DNA from: Halothiobacillus sp.
Lineage (GTDB): Bacteria; Pseudomonadota; Gammaproteobacteria; Halothiobacillales; Halothiobacillaceae
Assembly: GCA_024636015.1 (NCBI GenBank)
Contig: JAGXHU010000069.1
Coordinates: forward strand, 1-51,405
DNA: 51,405 nt
Direction: 5' to 3'
Both the position numbers and the translations under genes were made by a program. Below, piece after piece: positions 35,266 through 43,618 of the stretch. A model generated the notes under the pieces. That model saw nothing but the letters and a program-made list of their open reading frames with translations, made no database searches and was not told the origin of the DNA. How positions within the stretch are numbered: the stretch's first letter is position 1; the number at the start of each line of letters is the position of its first letter.

Positions 35266-36636
35266 TTAACTCCCGGCGCGCTTTGCATCCCGCTTGGCAA
35301 CGATCGCCATACCCTTGAGCAGATTGAGCCCTTCATAGAGTTGGTAATCCGACTCAACAAGGGGCTTCCCATCAGTATTGATCATTTGCTTGATCGGTGC
35401 TTCCTTGGGCGACTTGTCCGCTTTGCCCGATGTATCGGTCGGATTGGTGATGTGCCCGGCTAGATCGGCTTCCTTGATGGAAAAGACCTTCTCGATATCC
35501 GCAATCTTCAGTTGGTGAACTTCCACATCTGGCTTGATCCCTTCGCCTTGAATGGATCGGCCCAATGGCGTGAAATAGCGTGCGGTGGTCAGGCGTAGCG
35601 CCCCACCATTATTGAGTGGCATGATCGATTGAACCGATCCCTTGCCAAAGGTCCGTTCGCCAGCAATCAGTGCACGTCCGTCATCCTGCAGGGCACCCGC
35701 AACAATTTCAGAAGCGGAGGCCGAGCCGCCATTCACGAGTACCACGATGGGTGCGCCAGACAGCATGTCGCCTTCGTGGGCTTTGAAACTCATTTTTGAA
35801 TCGGCGTCACGGCCGTTCGTGTAGACGATGAGTCCCTTGTTCACGAAGGTATCCACGACACCTACCGCGGCCTGAAGTACGCCACCGGGATTGTTGCGCA
35901 GATCAAGTACGAGACCCTTCAGGGGGTGCTTGTCGTTATCCTTAACGAGTTGCTTCAGGGCATCGTGCAGTTGTTCGGTTGTGTCCGACTGGAATTGGGC
36001 GATCCGTACATAACCGAACCCGGGATCGAGCATGCGGGCTTTCACGGACTTCACATTGATGATGGCGCGTTCGATGGTGACATCAAAAGGCTTGGCTACC
36101 CCGTCGCGGACGATCGTCAGGGTGATTTTGGTACCCGGGTCGCCCCGCATCAGCTTGACGGATTTTTCCAGGTCAAGGCCTTGAGTGAATTCGCCATTAA
36201 TCTTGACGATCTTATCGCCAGACTTGATGCCCGCCCGCTGGGCCGGGGTATCGTCGATCGGCGCAATGACGGTAATGATGTTGTCCTTCATGCTCACCTG
36301 CAGACCGAGACCACCGAATTTGCCCGTGGTCGTTTCCTGCAGGTCCTTGAATTCCGCCTTGTCCATGTAGTTGGAATGCGGGTCGAGACGGGCAATCATG
36401 CCGCGAATGGCATTGTCCATCAGCGTTTTGTCCGTGACGGGATCAACATAATCGGCTTTGACGCGAGTCAGAACGTCTGTGAAAGTCCGTAATTCATTCA
36501 GGGGGATGGCGGATTGCTCTGCCGATGCAGATGGTGCCGCATCCTTGTCGGCCAAGGCGTTAATAGCAATCGCGACCGAAAATCCAAACACCGCGGCTAC
36601 CCCGAGGGTAGATGTTTTGCGCAACCAGTGAGCCAT
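35266..36636 (-). CDS. ctpA: carboxy-terminal processing protease CtpA (S41 family)
   Basis: Periplasmic protease of 456 residues. An N-terminal signal or anchor segment spans residues 8-28, and a PDZ domain about 105-195 (GKFGGLGLQV, IAPIDDTPAQRAGIKSGDKI). The S41 catalytic core has S307 in GGSASASEIVAG and K332 in TFGKGSVQ, the serine-lysine dyad with the same 25-residue spacing as in E. coli Tsp. CtpA enzymes trim envelope proteins and murein hydrolases. It lies downstream of envC on the same strand, a common pairing, but 424 bp apart here. Confidence 0.94.
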   Translation of the reverse strand: MAHWLRKTSTLGVAAVFGFSVAIAINALADKDAAPSASAEQSAIPLNELRTFTDVLTRVKADYVDPVTDKTLMDNAIRGMIARLDPHSNYMDKAEFKDLQETTTGKFGGLGLQVSMKDNIITVIAPIDDTPAQRAGIKSGDKIVKINGEFTQGLDLEKSVKLMRGDPGTKITLTIVRDGVAKPFDVTIERAIINVKSVKARMLDPGFGYVRIAQFQSDTTEQLHDALKQLVKDNDKHPLKGLVLDLRNNPGGVLQAAVGVVDTFVNKGLIVYTNGRDADSKMSFKAHEGDMLSGAPIVVLVNGGSASASEIVAGALQDDGRALIAGERTFGKGSVQSIMPLNNGGALRLTTARYFTPLGRSIQGEGIKPDVEVHQLKIADIEKVFSIKEADLAGHITNPTDTSGKADKSPKEAPIKQMINTDGKPLVESDYQLYEGLNLLKGMAIVAKRDAKRAGS

Positions 36637-37060
36637 GAAAATAGGTACTCCGTATCAATTCTGAGAGAAGGTGACGCGGCCATAATGGCCGAAAATCCTG
36701 ACTTATATCTTTATCGGATCAATGTGCCGAGAAATTAAGACATCAAAAGACCGCCATTGTTCAGCCGGCTGATCGTGTTCGAGAAGGCCATCGATTTCGA
36801 AAGACCGACTGCCAACCAATTCAGTGAAGCATAGCAAGGATTTAGTGCGGACGGTGCTCGCGCTAATCACTAATTGCATTGGGCTTGGAGGGGCGCCATG
36901 AATAGCGTGCTTTAGAAGCGGGGCCACCTACCGTCATTGGGGCTTTAGGGCGCATCTAATTAACTTTGTCGTGAATCGACTTATCGCTATCGGCTTTGGC
37001 CTCGAAGGCGCCGCTATGATCTGTGGCCTCCGCCGGCTAACGTGTTGTGCGAGTGGGTGG
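36637..37060. other. 424-bp spacer between ctpA and envC
   Basis: No convincing gene. The ctpA-proximal part should hold its ribosome site and perhaps a promoter, and contains the palindrome GGCCATAATGGCC (36678-36690). A 74-codon GTG-initiated minus-strand frame (36703-36927) has plausible residue composition but no ribosome site or recognised homologue. The rest has stop codons in all frames. It may be a decayed gene remnant. Confidence 0.5.
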
Positions 37061-38323
37061 TTAGGGGTGAGTACTGACGTTTCGATAAACAGACCAACGT
37101 GAGGGATTGATCGTGTCATTGCCGCGCCGGACTTCAAAATAAAGCCCAGAATTTCGACCTTCAATTTGTCCGCACAGGCCGAGCTCGGTGCCCTGACTCA
37201 CCCGCATCCCGGTATGGACTCGAAGTTCACTCGCATGCGCGTACAGGGTTAAATAGCCATTGGTATGTCGAATAATCACGAGGTTACCCCAGCCCTTCAT
37301 GGTATCCGCGAAGACGACCTTGCCCGCAGCGACGGCGCGGAAGGGCGTGTTTTGCGGTGCTGAAAAAAGGATTCCTTGGGCGCGCATATCGCCATCCGCG
37401 ATGGGCGCACCATAGGCGCGGATGATCTTGCCGCGCACAGGAATGGCCCCGGGAGAGCCGGGCTCGACAGCACTGGCCGCCTTGCCGTCGGTCTGGTCCT
37501 CATCGTCGGGGGTTTTTCCGGATCGGGGCGGATTGGCGGCTTCATGCCTGGCCATCTCGGCGCGTCGTTCGGCCCGCGCACGCGCGGCCTCGGCGGCGGC
37601 GGCATTAATGCGGGCGATCTGCATGTCCAGTTCCTTTTTCTGGGCCAGCAGGGCCCCTAAATGTTGGGACTGCTGATCCACCTGAGTACTGATGGCCGTC
37701 AGGAGCTGATTTTGGGCGGTCTGTTGCACCTTGCGTTGTTGCAGGGTGCTCGCAAGTGCCTCGTGTGCCGCGATCAATGCGTTATGGCTGGTTTTTAGCG
37801 TTTGCTGATTGGTGATTTGATCTTTTTCGGCTTGTTTTAATTGAGCCATTTTGCTCAGGGCTTCGGAAAGCAATGCCTTGATATAGTGAAGATTTCTTTC
37901 GGTTGTCAGCGCGTCGGTATGGGCAAGCAGCGTTCCAAGCGTCGCTTGGTCTCCAAGCGCGTAGGCCAAACGCAGATTGCTCGCGATTTGCGGGCGCAGT
38001 TGGGCGATTTGCATCGAAAGCGCATCTTTCTGAGTTTCTAGCTGGTCAATTTTTTCTTCGATGGCGCTGATCTGATCTTCGAGCGCGTTTTGTGCGTGTT
38101 CGGTTTCATCCAGTTTCTGCTGCGTGGCGCGCAAAGCTTGCCGAAGCTGACCCTGCTTGGCCCGGGTTTCGTTCAGTTCTGATTTTTGCTGATCAATGGC
38201 GCGGTTGAGCTGGGGTGTCGAATCGGCGGCCAGTGCGGCGACAGGATGACTTAGAATGACAAGTGTAATGACGAGTGCATAGAGCGCAAAATGGTAGATG
38301 GCGCGGCCCCGAGCCTGTTTCAT
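37061..38323 (-). CDS. envC: murein hydrolase activator EnvC (coiled coil plus degenerate LytM domain)
   Basis: Periplasmic protein of 420 residues. The signal peptide spans residues 1-33 (cleavage near ALA-ADS), a long coiled coil runs about 40-245, then a Pro/Glu-rich linker and a C-terminal LytM/M23 domain. The first zinc-ligand motif of active M23 enzymes (HxGxD) is replaced by AQGILFSAP, so the domain is probably non-catalytic, as in E. coli EnvC. It would activate amidases for septum splitting. The ATG at 38323 is chosen because the signal peptide starts there, though its ribosome site is weak. Upstream in-frame starts add non-conserved sequence. Confidence 0.85.
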   Translation of the reverse strand: MKQARGRAIYHFALYALVITLVILSHPVAALAADSTPQLNRAIDQQKSELNETRAKQGQLRQALRATQQKLDETEHAQNALEDQISAIEEKIDQLETQKDALSMQIAQLRPQIASNLRLAYALGDQATLGTLLAHTDALTTERNLHYIKALLSEALSKMAQLKQAEKDQITNQQTLKTSHNALIAAHEALASTLQQRKVQQTAQNQLLTAISTQVDQQSQHLGALLAQKKELDMQIARINAAAAEAARARAERRAEMARHEAANPPRSGKTPDDEDQTDGKAASAVEPGSPGAIPVRGKIIRAYGAPIADGDMRAQGILFSAPQNTPFRAVAAGKVVFADTMKGWGNLVIIRHTNGYLTLYAHASELRVHTGMRVSQGTELGLCGQIEGRNSGLYFEVRRGNDTINPSRWSVYRNVSTHP

Positions 38324-38641
38324 CCTCGCCGGGCGAGAGGTGGGCAGTGCGGCGGCGGTGCGTGCAAACCAAAATTGCAAAAACGGGGACTGTACACGCC
38401 CACTCCGGCAATCTGCCTCAGATTTGCAATTATTCACGACATGTTCCATAAAAATAGCTAGTATAGGCTCAAAAAATAGAAGCGTAATGGGGAAAGTAAC
38501 AGCACGTGATGGCAGGGCCAGCCCTGCTGGTGCGGACGTTGGTTTTCGCTCCCGGCTCAGCATAAATGTGGTTGACTACAATGCTCCCCGGCGTGGTGTT
38601 TGTTATTGCCTAGTTTAATGACTTTTACCGAGAATCTGTGA
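38324..38641. other. 318-bp divergent promoter region between envC and arsR-type gene
   Basis: Non-coding spacer that must contain the promoters for envC (minus) and the ArsR gene (plus). A perfect 16-bp palindrome GCAGGGCCAGCCCTGC lies at 38512-38527, and TACAAT at 38576-38581 resembles a -10 element, though no good -35 accompanies it. A sequence of AAAAAATAGAAGCG type near 38470 is AT-rich. No gene is seen. Confidence 0.4.
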
Positions 38642-38974
38642 ATGAGCCTTGAAGTGAATGATGAGTGTGGCACCGAGCGGTTGATGGCGCGCTCTGAGGA
38701 TATCGACCGTGCTTCACGGTCACTCAAAGCCATGTCGCACCCGTTACGATTGAAAATCCTGTGCATTCTTGGTGACCGCGAGCTGCATGTGCAGGAAATC
38801 GTGGAGTCGGTCGGCACCACCCAGAGTAATATTTCCCAGCATCTCGCCATTCTACGGGACAAGGGTATTTTGGCTTCGCGCAAGGACGCGAATAAGGTGT
38901 TTTATCGGGTATCTGACGCGCGGACCCTGCGGCTGATCGGGATGATGCAAGAAGTGTTCTGCCCGTTGAGCTAA
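38642..38974 (+). CDS. ArsR-family repressor, probable persulfide/thiol sensor (SqrR/BigR/YgaV-like)
   Basis: Winged-helix repressor of 110 residues. The recognition region is QEIVESVGTTQSNISQHLAILRDKGIL, with the wing at ASRKDANKVFYRV. No metal-binding CxC motif of classic ArsR/SmtB sensors is present. Instead, cysteines stand at positions 41 (ILCILG) and 107 (FCPLS). From general knowledge, the persulfide sensor SqrR uses Cys41/Cys107 and BigR uses Cys42/Cys108, the same 66-residue spacing. A further cysteine is at 9. Downstream DUF2892 and rhodanese genes support a role in sensing reactive sulfur species. The function is inferred. Confidence 0.85.
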   Translation: MSLEVNDECGTERLMARSEDIDRASRSLKAMSHPLRLKILCILGDRELHVQEIVESVGTTQSNISQHLAILRDKGILASRKDANKVFYRVSDARTLRLIGMMQEVFCPLS

Positions 38975-39054
38975 TATTTAACAGATGGAAGTGTGCCTGC
39001 CGGCTTGGTTCGGTGTGTGCCGGTTTTATGACATAAACGAAAATGAGGTGAGTG

Positions 39055-39264
39055 ATGACGGCTAATCGTATTGTGCGCATTATGGCGGGGTTTATGGTGC
39101 TGTTTTCTTTGGTCCTGGCTCAATTGACCGGTCAGGCTCATCTTGAGCACCCCACCTGGCTTTGGTTGACGGCCTTCGTGGGCCTGAATCTGTTTCAGAG
39201 CGGCATCACTAAGTTTTGCCCGATGGACTCCATCTTGGGGCGGTTTGGTTTTCGGTGCTCTTGA
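39055..39264 (+). CDS. DUF2892 small membrane protein (YgaP membrane-domain-like)
   Basis: Protein of 69 residues with two hydrophobic helices (about 8-24 and 34-50) and the family motif NLFQSGITKFCPMDSIL. In E. coli YgaP this type of membrane hairpin is fused to a rhodanese domain; here the rhodanese is the next gene. The ATG at 39055 has GAGG six bases upstream; the GTG at 39052 is too close. The conserved cysteine in FCPMD could accept sulfane sulfur or a modification. Confidence 0.85.
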   Translation: MTANRIVRIMAGFMVLFSLVLAQLTGQAHLEHPTWLWLTAFVGLNLFQSGITKFCPMDSILGRFGFRCS

Positions 39265-39306
39265 GTCGAGTGGTTTTTTAATTTTTCGTAACCGTTAAGG
39301 CAGGTC

Positions 39307-39732
39307 ATGCAGGAATATATTGATTTCTTGGTCCGTCACTGGGAGTTGTCGTTGGTGGCAGCCGTGCTGATCATCATGTTACTGGGCAACGAAATGACCC
39401 GGGGACTGCAAAAGTTCCGAGATTTGACGGCGGCCGAATTGGCCCGACTGATAGGGCGTGAAAATGTTGTCCTGATCGATGTTCGTGAAACGGATGAATT
39501 CCGGGGCGAGCACATCAAGGGTGCGCAGCATATTTCCCTCGGGTCGATTCCCGCCAAATTGGCCGAGCTGGAAAAGCACAAATCGGATCAGGTGTTGTTG
39601 TATTGCCGTTCGGGGAATCGTTCTTCTTCAGCCGCAAAAATGATGGTTAAAGCGGGTTTCACGAATGTGGGGCACCTGGCTGGCGGCATCACGGCCTGGA
39701 AGGCGGAAAACTTTCCGGTTTCTCGCAAATAG
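39307..39732 (+). CDS. membrane-anchored rhodanese-like sulfurtransferase (YibN-like)
   Basis: Protein of 141 residues. One N-terminal membrane helix (about 14-28) precedes a single rhodanese domain with LIDVRETDEFRGEHIKGAQHI and the active-site loop CRSGNRS, whose cysteine is C100. It probably carries persulfide sulfur at the inner membrane. It follows the DUF2892 gene by 42 bp, and glutaredoxin, TrxC and SecB follow. YibN-type proteins commonly occupy this position before grxC-secB-gpsA. Confidence 0.9.
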   Translation: MQEYIDFLVRHWELSLVAAVLIIMLLGNEMTRGLQKFRDLTAAELARLIGRENVVLIDVRETDEFRGEHIKGAQHISLGSIPAKLAELEKHKSDQVLLYCRSGNRSSSAAKMMVKAGFTNVGHLAGGITAWKAENFPVSRK

Positions 39733-39838
39733 CACGCCCGCGGGGTTTCGGTCCTGCCTCGACAAGATCGACACAGGGCACAGCCAATACCGGCCAGTCC
39801 GCGCTGGCACCCTTGGAATTCAAGCGTCGGTTTACATC

Positions 39839-40177
39839 ATGAGCCATTCTGTTGCGTCACGAGGTCCCGTCTTGTCCTCGCCGCTGATTACCCTTTATTT
39901 CAGCAATTTCTGCCCTTATTGCCACTTCGCCAAGCGGTTATTGAAGCAGGATGGACTGGCATTCGAGGCCGTATCTGTCGATTTTTCGCGTGATCGACGG
40001 GCGGAAATGGAAGCGCGTTCCGGCCGAGAGAGTGTCCCTCAAATATTTATCGGCGCCACGCACGTGGGCGGATATGACGATCTGGCTGCGATGAAGGCGA
40101 ATGGTCAGTTGGCCGTTATCCTTGCCAAAGAGCGCGGGGAAGTCTCTGCGGCCCCCGAAGAAGGAGTGGATCTGTGA
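39839..40177 (+). CDS. grxC: glutaredoxin (GrxC-type)
   Basis: Thioredoxin-fold oxidoreductase of 112 residues with the dithiol active site C25-P-Y-C28 in FSNFCPYCHFAKRLL. The glutathione-binding segments are SVPQIFIGATHVGGYDDL. It reduces disulfides and glutathione-mixed disulfides in the cytoplasm. The N-terminus is about 15 residues longer than in E. coli GrxC; the ATG at 39839 has only a weak ribosome site. Its TGA overlaps the GTG start of trxC. Confidence 0.9.
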   Translation: MSHSVASRGPVLSSPLITLYFSNFCPYCHFAKRLLKQDGLAFEAVSVDFSRDRRAEMEARSGRESVPQIFIGATHVGGYDDLAAMKANGQLAVILAKERGEVSAAPEEGVDL

Positions 40178-40608
40178 ATGCCCAGCATGTTGTTTGCCCT
40201 CAATGCAGCGCGGTCAACCGAATTCCCCAGGAACGCATGGGTGCGGGGAAATGCGGGCAGTGCGGGGCAGCCCTCTTTCCCGGGGCAGTGATCGAGTTGA
40301 CCGATGAGAGTTTCAATCGTCAAATTGCGCGAAACGACTTGCCCGTGTTGGTCGATTTCTGGGCCACCTGGTGCGGACCGTGCCGAATGATGGCGCCGGT
40401 ATTCGAACAACTCGCCGCGCAGAAAAAGAGCGTGTTGCGCGTGGGCAAGTTGGAAACGGATCAGGCGCCACAAACGTCGGCTCGTTTCGCCATACGGAGC
40501 ATTCCGACCCTGATTTTGTTCAAGTCAGGGCGCGAAATTGCCCGGACAACTGGCGCCATCCCGCTCCCCGATCTCATGCACTGGTTGCAGCAGCAAGGCA
40601 TTCATTGA
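40174..40608 (+). CDS. trxC: thioredoxin TrxC (thioredoxin 2)
   Basis: Protein of 144 residues. An N-terminal zinc ribbon has cysteines at 8, 11, 27 and 30 (CPQC, CGQC), followed by a thioredoxin domain with active site W66-C67-G68-P69-C70. This two-domain layout defines TrxC, an OxyR-inducible thioredoxin in enterics. The GTG at 40174 overlaps the glutaredoxin stop, and AAGGAG stands 7 bases before it. An oxyR gene lies 7 kb away in the same window. Confidence 0.93.
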   Translation: MNAQHVVCPQCSAVNRIPQERMGAGKCGQCGAALFPGAVIELTDESFNRQIARNDLPVLVDFWATWCGPCRMMAPVFEQLAAQKKSVLRVGKLETDQAPQTSARFAIRSIPTLILFKSGREIARTTGAIPLPDLMHWLQQQGIH

Positions 40609-40716
40609 GTGCGTACACAGACGTTTCCTTCCGCTTCCTGGCGTGCTCGTCATCGAATTCTCATGTTTCCTGGGTACTATTTCCCGATTTAATCGCTTTT
40701 CTTAAGGAGTCGTTTC

Positions 40717-41214
40717 ATGACTGATCAAACCACCAACGGGGCAGATGTTGCCGAGACAGCGGCGATCGAACAGCAGTTCGTGATTCAGAAGATCTATCTC
40801 AAGGATGTTTCCTTTGAGTCGCCGCAAACCCCAGAGGTTTTCGTGGCGGAAGAGTGGTCGCCTGAGGTCAATGTTCAGGTGGCCAACAATGCCCGCCCAC
40901 TGGGTGAAGGTGTCTATGAAACGGCGCTGACCATCACGGCGACGGCCAGTCAGAACAATGAAACTATTTATTTGGCCGAAGTGCAGTACGCCGGTATTTT
41001 CACAGTTGTCGGCTTTGATGATGTCAGTATCCAGCAAGTCCTGGGTGCCTATTGCCCGAATCTGATCCAGCCGTACATTCGCGAGACCATCAGTGATCTC
41101 GTCATGAAAGGTGGCTTCCCTCAAATGGTGTTGCAGCCGATCAATTTCGACCAGTTGTATGCCCAGCATGCGCAGGAGCAGTCCGTAAGCGCCGTAACGA
41201 CGCGCCCTCAATAA
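40717..41214 (+). CDS. secB: protein-export chaperone SecB
   Basis: Protein of 165 residues, the normal SecB size, with FVIQKIYLKDVSFESPQTPEVF near the start, VQYAGIFTVVGF in the core and CPNLIQPYIRETISDLVMKGGFPQM toward the end. SecB tetramers hold unfolded precursors and hand them to SecA. AAGGAG precedes the ATG by 8 bases. Its place between redox proteins and gpsA is conserved in many gammaproteobacteria. Confidence 0.95.
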   Translation: MTDQTTNGADVAETAAIEQQFVIQKIYLKDVSFESPQTPEVFVAEEWSPEVNVQVANNARPLGEGVYETALTITATASQNNETIYLAEVQYAGIFTVVGFDDVSIQQVLGAYCPNLIQPYIRETISDLVMKGGFPQMVLQPINFDQLYAQHAQEQSVSAVTTRPQ

Positions 41215-41239
41215 ACGGATCTGCCGATTGGACGCCCCG

Positions 41240-42268
41240 ATGCATTCATCGATTATTGCTGTGTTGGGCGCTGGCTCCTGGGGGACCGCCCTTGCCAAGG
41301 TGCTCGCCGAGAACGGACATCAAGTCCGTCTGTGGGCCCGCAATCCGCTGATGGCGGAGCGCAGTCAGCGCGACCGCGTCAATGCTCGTTACCTGCCCGA
41401 ATGTATTCTGCCGGATGACGTGATGATCACGGCGGACCTGTCCGTGGCCGTCGCGGGGGCAGACCAGATCTGGTTTGTCTTACCCACCAAGGCATTGGGG
41501 CCCTTCCTGCCGGAGTTTCTTGACCTGGCCGGCCCGCAAGTATCCCCGCATGCCCTGATCGTGAACGCCGCTAAGGGGTTCGAGCGCGGCACGGGGCGAC
41601 GGATCAGTGAGTTGTTCGCCTCTGCCGATCAGGCCGGCAAACTGAGCACGCATCCTTTTGTCGTTGTGTCGGGGCCGACTTTCGCGCATGAGGTGGCCAC
41701 GGGAAAACCCTCCGCAATCACCGTCGCCAGTCAGAATATGGCTGCGGCTGAAACAGTGGCCGCGCATTTGCGTAATCCGCGACTTCGTAGCTACCCAACG
41801 AACGATGTCGGGGGTGTGGAATTGGCGGGGGGGCTGAAGAATGTGCTCGCGATCGCCGCGGGCGTGTCCGATGGCTTCGGGTTCGGGGCGAATGCCCGTG
41901 CAGCATTGATTACCCGCGGTTTGGCCGAGTTGATGCGCCTGGGTGCGGCCGTTGATGCACGTCCGGAGACGTTCATGGGGTTGGCGGGCGTGGGCGACCT
42001 CGTGCTTACCTGTACGGATGATCAGTCGCGCAATCGCCGATTCGGCTTGAAGCTGGCGCAGGGGTATGGCCCGGATGAAGCCCTTGCCGCGATCGGTCAG
42101 GCAGTGGAAGGCATCGGCGCCGCGGAGGAAGGACAGCGATTGGCTGAGCGATACCAGGTCGAGATGCCGATCGTGCATGCGGTCCATCAGGTACTTTATG
42201 ACGGCGTCACGGCCCGGGAGGCCGTGGGCCAGTTGCTGGCTCGGGAGCCTCGGCATCACGAACTTTAA
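41240..42268 (+). CDS. gpsA: NAD(P)-dependent glycerol-3-phosphate dehydrogenase GpsA
   Basis: Enzyme of 342 residues that makes sn-glycerol 3-phosphate from dihydroxyacetone phosphate for phospholipid synthesis. The cofactor motif GAGSWGTALA is near residue 9, the catalytic lysine lies in ELAGGLKNVLAIAAG, and NAAKGFE is also present. The ATG at 41240 is preferred to an in-frame TTG at 41228. Its stop codon overlaps that of trmO on the opposite strand (convergent, 4 bp). Confidence 0.95.
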   Translation: MHSSIIAVLGAGSWGTALAKVLAENGHQVRLWARNPLMAERSQRDRVNARYLPECILPDDVMITADLSVAVAGADQIWFVLPTKALGPFLPEFLDLAGPQVSPHALIVNAAKGFERGTGRRISELFASADQAGKLSTHPFVVVSGPTFAHEVATGKPSAITVASQNMAAAETVAAHLRNPRLRSYPTNDVGGVELAGGLKNVLAIAAGVSDGFGFGANARAALITRGLAELMRLGAAVDARPETFMGLAGVGDLVLTCTDDQSRNRRFGLKLAQGYGPDEALAAIGQAVEGIGAAEEGQRLAERYQVEMPIVHAVHQVLYDGVTAREAVGQLLAREPRHHEL

Positions 42269-42984
42269 ATCGGTTGTCCTGCGACAAGATCAATCACGAC
42301 CACCTGCCCCTCCTGCACCTTAAACCGCACATCCCAATCAAAGAGTGGGCAGCCATAGATCCGTTCAGGGTCGTCATGGAATGCGGGGCGGGGATCTAGC
42401 GAGAGTGTCTCGCCGATCACCGCGCGTTGGTTCTCATTCAGCTCGGCCAGTCGCTCGGGCGGAAGGGCCGACCAATCGACGCTCAGCCGGCTCGGTTCTT
42501 GGCGGGCGAACCCGCTATCCGCATTTTCGGGGCAGTCGGTGAAACCAATATGCGGCTTGATATCCAGAATCGGCGTGCCATCCAGTAAATCTAACCCGCT
42601 GATTTCAATGCGTACCCGTCCCTGTGTCGTATGTACCTGTTCCAGCCGCACCAGGGACAGGCCCAATGGATTGGGCCGCGCAGGCGCTCGGCTGGCAAAG
42701 ACCCCGATCCGTACATTCCCGCCTAATCTGGGCGGGCGAACGCTGGAGACCGGTTGATGGGGCTGATCATGCACGAGCCAGATCAGCCACAAATGCGTGA
42801 ACCCCTCGATCCCTGCCCAGGCCTCGCTACGATCCCAGGGCGCGCAGGGCTCGATCCAGCCGATGGCCGAAGGAACCAGTCCGGACTGACGGGGAATGCC
42901 AAACCGACTTTTGAACGGGCTGACAATGTATGCGACAGGGGTCAAGGGGCGGTCCAAGGCGGAAATTGACGGGGCGGCGTTCAT
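42265..42984 (-). CDS. trmO: tRNA (N6-threonylcarbamoyladenosine-37) methyltransferase TrmO
   Basis: Protein of 239 residues of the TrmO/TsaA/VirR family. Characteristic segments are [51 protein letters not shown] and [17 protein letters not shown]. TrmO uses S-adenosylmethionine to make m6t6A at position 37 of ACY-reading tRNAs. Its ATG overlaps the trmL stop by 4 bp, so the two tRNA methyltransferases are translationally coupled. Confidence 0.92.
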   Translation of the reverse strand: MNAAPSISALDRPLTPVAYIVSPFKSRFGIPRQSGLVPSAIGWIEPCAPWDRSEAWAGIEGFTHLWLIWLVHDQPHQPVSSVRPPRLGGNVRIGVFASRAPARPNPLGLSLVRLEQVHTTQGRVRIEISGLDLLDGTPILDIKPHIGFTDCPENADSGFARQEPSRLSVDWSALPPERLAELNENQRAVIGETLSLDPRPAFHDDPERIYGCPLFDWDVRFKVQEGQVVVIDLVAGQPI

Positions 42985-43478
42985 GGTCTCAGTACGTCAT
43001 CGGATACCGGCAGATTCGCGGCCCCGGCAAACCCGCACTGGCGCCACGCCTCATACAGGGTCAGTGCCACCGTATTGGATAGATTCAGGCTGCGCGATTC
43101 GGCCACCATGGGCACAACCAGGCGCTGTTCGGCCGGAAAGCTGTGCAGGATTTCAAGCGGCAAGCCGCGTGTTTCAGGTCCGAATAGCAGGACGTCATCC
43201 GGTTGAAATGCGACCTGATGATAGCTGCGGGTACCCTTTGTGCTGAAGGCAAACCAGCGACGCTCGGCCAATACGGCGACCACGGCGTCCCAGTCCGCAT
43301 GAATGCGGACCTGGGCAAACTCGTGGTAGTCGAGACCTGCGCGGCGCAGGGCCTTGTCCTCAAAGGTAAACCCAAGGGGTTCGACCAAGTGTAGTCGTGC
43401 GCCTGTATTGGCGCATAACCGGATGATATTGCCCGTATTGGGGGGGATTTCGGGTTCAAATAGGACGATATCAAGCAT
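42981..43478 (-). CDS. trmL: tRNA (cytidine/uridine-34 2'-O) methyltransferase TrmL
   Basis: SPOUT-fold methyltransferase of 165 residues. The start [26 protein letters not shown] is diagnostic. The knot region includes [11 protein letters not shown] and [18 protein letters not shown]. TrmL methylates the wobble nucleotide of tRNA-Leu isoacceptors. It is the first gene of a trmL-trmO pair and diverges from purD across 140 bp. Confidence 0.95.
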   Translation of the reverse strand: MLDIVLFEPEIPPNTGNIIRLCANTGARLHLVEPLGFTFEDKALRRAGLDYHEFAQVRIHADWDAVVAVLAERRWFAFSTKGTRSYHQVAFQPDDVLLFGPETRGLPLEILHSFPAEQRLVVPMVAESRSLNLSNTVALTLYEAWRQCGFAGAANLPVSDDVLRP

Positions 43479-43618
43479 CTGCGCATTATAGAGCTTTGTG
43501 TTCTATTGCGCGTAGCATGCTGCGATCGGCCTGCTGCAGGGGGGCGTTCTGTGGCAAACTTGCATCTATTTAGGCAGCCGCATATCGCATGGGCGTGCCG
43601 TTGGTCCGAGGAGTCATG

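Noticed and set aside
36703..36927. 74-codon minus-strand gene between ctpA and envC
   Set aside because: It starts with GTG without a ribosome site, has no recognised family, and stands alone in a stop-rich gap.
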